DNA of 21,472 bases from assembly GCA_964021645.1 (NCBI GenBank), contig CAXIAD010000052.1, forward strand, positions 1 to 21,472. Direction: 5' to 3'. This stretch comes from CANLDA01 sp964021645. Lineage in GTDB: Bacteria > Pseudomonadota > Alphaproteobacteria > Rhodobacterales > Rhodobacteraceae. The notes below the pieces were generated by a model. It saw only the letters and a list, made by a program, of their open reading frames with translations. It was not told where the DNA came from and made no database searches. The position numbers and the translations under genes were made by a program. Shown one piece after another: positions 20,896 to 21,472 of the stretch (positions are counted from its first letter, which is position 1; every line of letters starts with the position of its first letter).

Positions 20896-21472
20896 TTAGC
20901 GGAGCACCCTGTGGCCGCGTTTGACGTCGTTTCCGCCGAGGGGAACGCTGATTGCCAGCGAGATTTGCTCGACTTCATTCCCGTGTTCGTTCAAACGACC
21001 TAGGGTGGCGACCAGATAGATTGGTGTGCTGCTGCCTTTGCCATCGAAGAGGTAGCCAGCCGTGATTCCGTACTGTGTATAGTCAAATCCAGTGCGTTTC
21101 TTGGCCTGATAGTAGCCGCCAAAATCAATTCCGTTTTGCAGGGAATATACAAAATCTACGCCGAAAGCATCAGAATCTGCTGTGTATTGAGAGTGGTCCG
21201 AGATGGCGTAATAGCCTGTTATTGCTATTTTATCGTTTGAATACCCACCCTGAACACCATAGGTGGTTTCGGTAGTGTGGCTGATAGAGAGGCTGCCAAA
21301 ATTGTCTCTAAGTGAGAATTTGCTTTTAGTACGGTCTACAAAGACACCGACATAGGCATTTGCTGAGAAATAGTAATTTCCTGCTACTGACCAGCTCTGT
21401 CTATTGAGTGTGATCGGGTTATAATTGTCAATTCTGCCTTTTTGGTTCGAGGTTTCAAGCCCAAAATCAAGA
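20896..21472 (-). CDS. Beta-barrel outer-membrane-like protein (partial, N-terminus beyond window)
   Basis: The frame is open from the right edge to a TAA at 20896-20898, giving 191 residues of the C-terminal part. It alternates polar and aromatic residues in short stretches separated by turns, as in outer-membrane barrels: SWSVAGNYYFSANAYVGVFV, TTYGVQGGYS, IAITGYYAIS, AFGVDFVYSL, FGGYYQAKK, TAGYLFDG, and a last strand QISLAISVPLGG. The tail is basic (NDVKRGHRVLR) and does not end in Phe or Trp as classical porins do. The gene is richer in A and T than its neighbours. Porin-like or a family-specific envelope protein; no function can be named. It precedes aroC on the same strand but with a 166-bp gap. 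Confidence 0.6.
   Translation of the reverse strand, partial: LDFGLETSNQKGRIDNYNPITLNRQSWSVAGNYYFSANAYVGVFVDRTKSKFSLRDNFGSLSISHTTETTYGVQGGYSNDKIAITGYYAISDHSQYTADSDAFGVDFVYSLQNGIDFGGYYQAKKRTGFDYTQYGITAGYLFDGKGSSTPIYLVATLGRLNEHGNEVEQISLAISVPLGGNDVKRGHRVLR

Noticed and set aside
1..21472. CRISPR arrays, insertion sequences, prophage, tRNA or rRNA genes, defence systems
   Set aside because: I saw no regularly spaced repeats, transposase motifs, cloverleaf-like sequences or phage/defence domains in any credible gene.

Overview
The window looks like chromosomal DNA of a Rhodobacteraceae member, most likely the marine Roseobacter group. The grounds are moderately high G+C, the gene families present, a petP/petR pair, a deacetylase-xseB-ispA-dxs run, and intergenic repeats built around CCCCGGGATATTTTT, which I recall as common in that family. 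I see no phage, insertion sequence, CRISPR array, rRNA or tRNA. Almost all genes are core or ordinary catabolic genes; the less explained material lies between genes.

Layout. (1) 1-2.2 kb: a GcvA-like LysR regulator, cut by the left edge, divergent from a class II aldolase/adducin-fold gene and a pyridoxamine-phosphate-oxidase-fold gene. (2) 2.2-7.3 kb: a GlxA/GbdR-type AraC regulator divergent from acyl-CoA dehydrogenase, NDP-forming acyl-CoA ligase and a CaiD-like hydratase. Together these form a plausible activation, dehydrogenation and hydration pathway for a carnitine-like acid. (3) 7.4-9.0 kb: a METTL27-like methyltransferase divergent from a YeeZ-like SDR protein. (4) 9.2-13.7 kb, minus strand: a DUF5360-like membrane protein, a histone-deacetylase-fold enzyme, xseB, ispA and dxs, a tightly packed operon with two 4-nt overlaps. 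(5) 13.8-16 kb: petR and petP (response regulator and MarR) divergent from ilvE. (6) 16-18.6 kb: an EamA transporter divergent from matB (malonyl-CoA synthetase). (7) 18.6-18.96 kb: a 332-bp gene-free convergent region packed with hairpins. (8) 18.96-20.7 kb: an HD phosphohydrolase translationally coupled to aroC. (9) 20.9 kb to the end: the C-terminal part of a beta-barrel-like envelope protein.

The most notable observations are: a two-hairpin composite repeat found twice, with conserved flanks but an entirely different, still fully paired second stem; a second 3'-end repeat with a compensated stem; a 9-nt perfect complement to the matB ribosome-binding site with a competing local hairpin; and tandem duplications spanning the stop codons of three genes. 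Family assignments rest on motif recognition by eye. No database search or folding program was run.
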